This document shows, in pieces, positions 5,311 to 8,300 of a stretch of DNA of 8,300 nt. Below the pieces are notes generated by a model. The model made no database searches and had not been told where the DNA came from. It saw nothing but the letters and a program-made list of their open reading frames with translations. The stretch covers positions 1 through 8,300 of the forward strand of contig JAHWLA010000122.1 of the NCBI GenBank assembly GCA_019347595.1, in the 5' to 3' direction. This stretch comes from Actinomycetota bacterium (GTDB lineage: Bacteria; Actinomycetota; Acidimicrobiia; Acidimicrobiales; JAHWLA01). How positions within the stretch are numbered: position 1 is the stretch's first letter; the number at the start of each line of letters is the position of its first letter. The position numbers and the translations under genes were made by a program.

Positions 5311-8300
5311 GTGGGCACGGGGAGCTGGGGAAGCGCCGCACGCACGCAGCGAACAGGGCGAGTGCTTGTCGTCCTGTGGGCGGCGTTGTTCGGATTGGTA
5401 TTCGCCCAATCGGGCCAAGCGGCGGGGTCGGACAACGACGACGCCCTCGCCATCAAGAACGCGCTGACGAGCCTGACGTCGACGCTCGACGGCCTGGCCG
5501 GCCACGACATCCTGGCCGACGCCGTCCCGCTGACCGGGCTCGACCCCACGAGCACGTCGGGCCTCAACCTGGCCGACGTCCTCAACGCCCTCCCGTCCAA
5601 CCTGGGCTCGGCGTTCACCGAGGCCGACCCGCTCACGGCTCCTGGCCGTGAGGCGATCCGCGACGCCCTCGAGGACCTCGACGTCGGCGGGCTCACAGTG
5701 GGCAACGTCGACATCGTCGTCGGCTGCTCCGGCGACGCCACAAGCTGCGCCGCGCCCAACGCGCCGGTGACCGTGACCGAGACCCCGGACGGCAAGGTCG
5801 ACCTCACCATCCCCGTGCGCGCCACCCGCTCGGTCACGCAGACGGTCGCGTTCAGCACCAACGTGGCCGACCTCACGGGCGGCACACTCAACGCGGACCT
5901 GGTCGCGGCGGTCACCATCCCCGTGCGCTACGACCCGACACTGCGGACCACTGCCCCCGCGCAGGCCGTGAGCCTCCTCGTCACGTCCTCCACCCCGAGC
6001 CTGGACCTCTCCGCCGGCCTCACCTCCACCACCGCCTCCCTGTCCGCCAACATCGGCATCACCGACGTCACCGCCGCGCTCTCCGGCCTCGACGTCAACG
6101 TGGCCCTCGGCGCCCGCCTGGTCGACCCCGACGGCGACGGGCGCATCACCCAGGACGAGTGGACCGCCACCGCCCTGAACGACCTCACCGCGCTGACCCG
6201 CACCGGCAACGCGGCGGGCACGCTCACGTTCGACACCGGCCTCACCGCCACCAACCCCGATGTCAGCGTCCCGTTCAACCAGGCCCTGAACACCACCACC
6301 GGCTTCAGCTTCCCGACCGTCAACCTGGGCTCGCTGGCCTCGTTCACCAACGTCACCCCCGAGCAGATCGTGGCGGGCCTGGCCTCGGCCGCCGCCGCCA
6401 TCGCGGGCTCGCAGGGCGAGGGCGACGCCGAGCTGCCCTTCCTCGACGGCTCCATCAGCGAGATCGCGCGCGCCGCCCAGCCCCTCGTCGACTTCGTCGA
6501 CAAGCAGGCCGTCGTCTGCGGCACCACCGATGCCACGCCGCCGACTGGCAGCGTGGAGCGCCTGGCGGCCGGTACCGACGTGTTCTGCCAGGCCTTCGTG
6601 TCGCAGGCGCCCGTCGCCGGCACGGTGACGTGGACGGTCCCCTCGGGCACGCCCGCGGCGCCGATCGCCAGCGGCTCCAACACCACCGGCGGCGACGCCG
6701 ACGGCACCGTCGGTCCCACGCCGACCAAGCGCGCCAAGTTCCGCATGAGCGGCGCGGGCCGCTTCGACGCCAAGGCCGCCTACAAGGTGCTCCAGAACGG
6801 CGCACAGGTGAACAAGACCTCGGAGCGCCCGCCCGCATCGGTCCAGCAGCTCGTCACCAAGCTGGCGGACCTCGGCGGCTTCGACCCCGCGCCCGCCGGC
6901 ACAGGCTCGAAGATCGAGAGCTACGACAGCGCCACCGACGCGCTCCGCTTCCACCTCAAGCGCACGTTCGACCCCGGTCACGTCGATGTCGCCTACGACT
7001 TCGGCGACCAGTTGGAGAAGGCGAGCGGCGTGGTCGGTCTCCAGGTGACCGGCTCGCCCTCGATGCGCGCCACGGCCGACGACATCACCATCGACATCAC
7101 CTTCGGCGTGCTCCTGGGCGCGCTGTCGCAGATCGGGACCGGCCAGCCGTGCCCCGACCCGACAGTCACGACAGGCCCGTGCCCGACCACCGAGCTCGAC
7201 CGCTTCTTCGTCGAGGTCAACCCCACGGCGCCCGAGCTCAAGGTGCAGAACGCGAGCTTCAACGCGACGCTGCCCACATTGAAGGGTCGCCTCGGCTTCG
7301 TCGACGTCACAGCCACGGCCGACGCGTTGACGATCAGCCGGGCCACAACCACAGACCCGCTGTTCCGTCTCGATGTCAACGTGCCGTCGGGCGGCCTCAA
7401 CGTCGGCACGGCGACACTGCCCAACGCCGTGCGCCTGCGCGAGCTGCTGTTCAAGCTGCCCCAGCTCGTCCCGGCGCCGCAGCTCAACCTCCAGATGAGC
7501 GGCGGCCTGAACGTCACCGCCAAGGCCGGCACCACCTCGCTGGGCAGCGGCCACATCGGCATCGCCTGGCCCAACGTCACAACAGGCCTTCCAACGGTCA
7601 CAGTCGACACAAGCTTCACCGACCAGCTCTCCAAGTTGAACCTGTCGCCGAACCTGTTCGGCACGCACGACGCCGCCACCGCCTCGGGCACGACGCTGAC
7701 CGACAGCAGCGCGGCCTTCACGGCCGACATCGTCGGCAAGCGGCTGGAGAACATGACCGACGGGTCGTTCTGCAGCGTGACCGCGCAGACGGCCACCACC
7801 GCCACGTGCACCCTGGCGGGCGGCGCCGACAACCAGTGGCAGCAGGGCGACGAGTACCGCATCGAGGTGGGCGACCCCCTCGCCATGCTGTGGCTGCTGC
7901 TCGACAACCTCGACGACGTGGTCGACGGCCTCGACGACCTCACCGGCGGCACCGCGGGCGACGTCTTCACCGCCGACCTGCCGTTCGTGGGCATGAGCGC
8001 CCGCGACCTGTTCACCCAGATCAACGATCTGCGCCGCACGCTCACCGAGCTGCGCGGCGGCCCCGGTCCTTCCATCGAGTGCGGCACCCAGAAGTCGGTC
8101 AACGCGACCGACGGCACAACCACAAACCATCCGGCCGACACCGTCCCGCCGGTGGGCGACCCGAGCCAGCTCGGCGGCGCGGCGACCATCTACTGCGCGG
8201 CCACCACGCCCAAGCCTGCCACCGGGCTGACGTGGTCGGCGACCGGGGGCAGTATCGCCCCGGCCGACGTGAGCAAGGCCGACACCGTGGGCACGTCGCC
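5311..8300 (+). CDS. Giant secreted beta-rich repeat protein with EF-hand loop (3' truncated)
   Basis: The frame is open from the GTG at 5311 to the window edge: at least 996 codons with no stop. The start is supported by AGGAG (5300-5304) six bases upstream and by the signal peptide it gives (basic N-region with Arg11, Arg14, Arg17; hydrophobic core about 18-32; likely cleavage after Ala32 or Ala37). The mature part is rich in Thr, Ser, Ala, Asp and Gly with alternating hydrophobic strands. Visible elements: TIPVR at 166 and 202; an EF-hand loop DPDGDGRITQDE at 272-283; LPF at 375 followed by a Cys/Trp segment (Cys403, Cys426, Trp441); a second copy of this arrangement (LPF at 890, Cys924, Cys962, Trp975); and a 70-residue module at 784-853. 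Ten cysteines fall in five close pairs. No catalytic motif is seen. A surface or extracellular structural/adhesive role is inference; it resembles uncharacterised large beta-strand-repeat proteins. Confidence 0.87.
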   Translation, partial: MGTGSWGSAARTQRTGRVLVVLWAALFGLVFAQSGQAAGSDNDDALAIKNALTSLTSTLDGLAGHDILADAVPLTGLDPTSTSGLNLADVLNALPSNLGSAFTEADPLTAPGREAIRDALEDLDVGGLTVGNVDIVVGCSGDATSCAAPNAPVTVTETPDGKVDLTIPVRATRSVTQTVAFSTNVADLTGGTLNADLVAAVTIPVRYDPTLRTTAPAQAVSLLVTSSTPSLDLSAGLTSTTASLSANIGITDVTAALSGLDVNVALGARLVDPDGDGRITQDEWTATALNDLTALTRTGNAAGTLTFDTGLTATNPDVSVPFNQALNTTTGFSFPTVNLGSLASFTNVTPEQIVAGLASAAAAIAGSQGEGDAELPFLDGSISEIARAAQPLVDFVDKQAVVCGTTDATPPTGSVERLAAGTDVFCQAFVSQAPVAGTVTWTVPSGTPAAPIASGSNTTGGDADGTVGPTPTKRAKFRMSGAGRFDAKAAYKVLQNGAQVNKTSERPPASVQQLVTKLADLGGFDPAPAGTGSKIESYDSATDALRFHLKRTFDPGHVDVAYDFGDQLEKASGVVGLQVTGSPSMRATADDITIDITFGVLLGALSQIGTGQPCPDPTVTTGPCPTTELDRFFVEVNPTAPELKVQNASFNATLPTLKGRLGFVDVTATADALTISRATTTDPLFRLDVNVPSGGLNVGTATLPNAVRLRELLFKLPQLVPAPQLNLQMSGGLNVTAKAGTTSLGSGHIGIAWPNVTTGLPTVTVDTSFTDQLSKLNLSPNLFGTHDAATASGTTLTDSSAAFTADIVGKRLENMTDGSFCSVTAQTATTATCTLAGGADNQWQQGDEYRIEVGDPLAMLWLLLDNLDDVVDGLDDLTGGTAGDVFTADLPFVGMSARDLFTQINDLRRTLTELRGGPGPSIECGTQKSVNATDGTTTNHPADTVPPVGDPSQLGGAATIYCAATTPKPATGLTWSATGGSIAPADVSKADTVGTS

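Noticed and set aside
4437..5918. 493-codon - strand frame across truB, the intergenic region and the lipoprotein
   Set aside because: It crosses a predicted promoter and three + strand genes and has no family similarity; the + strand reading explains signal peptide and start sites.
5805..5928. 16-bp direct repeat CACCATCCCCGTGCGC at 5805 and 5913 as a mobile-element footprint
   Set aside because: Both copies are in frame, 36 codons apart, and encode TIPVR strands of the beta-rich protein; a protein-level repeat explains them.
5245..8130. 961-codon open frame on the - strand
   Set aside because: It lies opposite the GTG-started secreted protein. Its translation is rich in Arg, Gly and Val without domains, signal peptide or ribosome binding site, as expected from the antisense of GC-rich codons.
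6993..8189. 398-codon - strand frame over the giant gene
   Set aside because: A second antisense shadow in another frame; two long antisense frames in the same place show this is a composition effect.

Overview
The window is very GC-rich, uses GTG as well as ATG starts, and packs its first five genes with overlaps or short gaps. Its IF-2 carries the long Gly/Pro/Arg-rich N-terminal linker typical of high-GC Actinomycetota. I infer an actinobacterium, perhaps of an Acidimicrobiia-like lineage; no rRNA or other decisive marker is present.

Bases 1-4596 are the conserved translation and RNA-maturation cluster, all on the + strand: infB (5' truncated by the window edge), ylxP/DUF503, rbfA, a DHH/DHHA1 phosphoesterase of the NrnA type, and truB. 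IF-2 starts translation, RbfA matures the 30S subunit, TruB makes Psi55 in tRNA, and the NrnA-type enzyme probably degrades nano-RNA and pAp. Two junctions hold unusual structure. A perfect 8-bp hairpin sits between the infB stop and the ylxP start and covers the Shine-Dalgarno. A perfect 44-bp palindrome sits between ylxP and rbfA and is crossed by a 34-codon frame linking the two genes.

Bases 4597-4742 are intergenic. They hold two overlapping, mutually exclusive hairpins and then a plausible sigma70-type promoter. The ribF gene that often follows truB is not here.

Bases 4743-8300 are an exported-protein module: a 180-residue predicted lipoprotein, then after 25 bases and a strong ribosome binding site a very large secreted protein starting with GTG at 5311 and still open at the window end (at least 996 codons). 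This protein has a signal peptide, beta-strand-rich low-complexity sequence, one canonical EF-hand loop, ten cysteines in five close pairs, and two copies of a large repeat unit, the second apparently carrying an inserted module of about 70 residues. Because it has no ATG start and no stop in the window it is easily overlooked in favour of a long antisense shadow frame. The lipoprotein and giant-protein pair is the least described part of the window.
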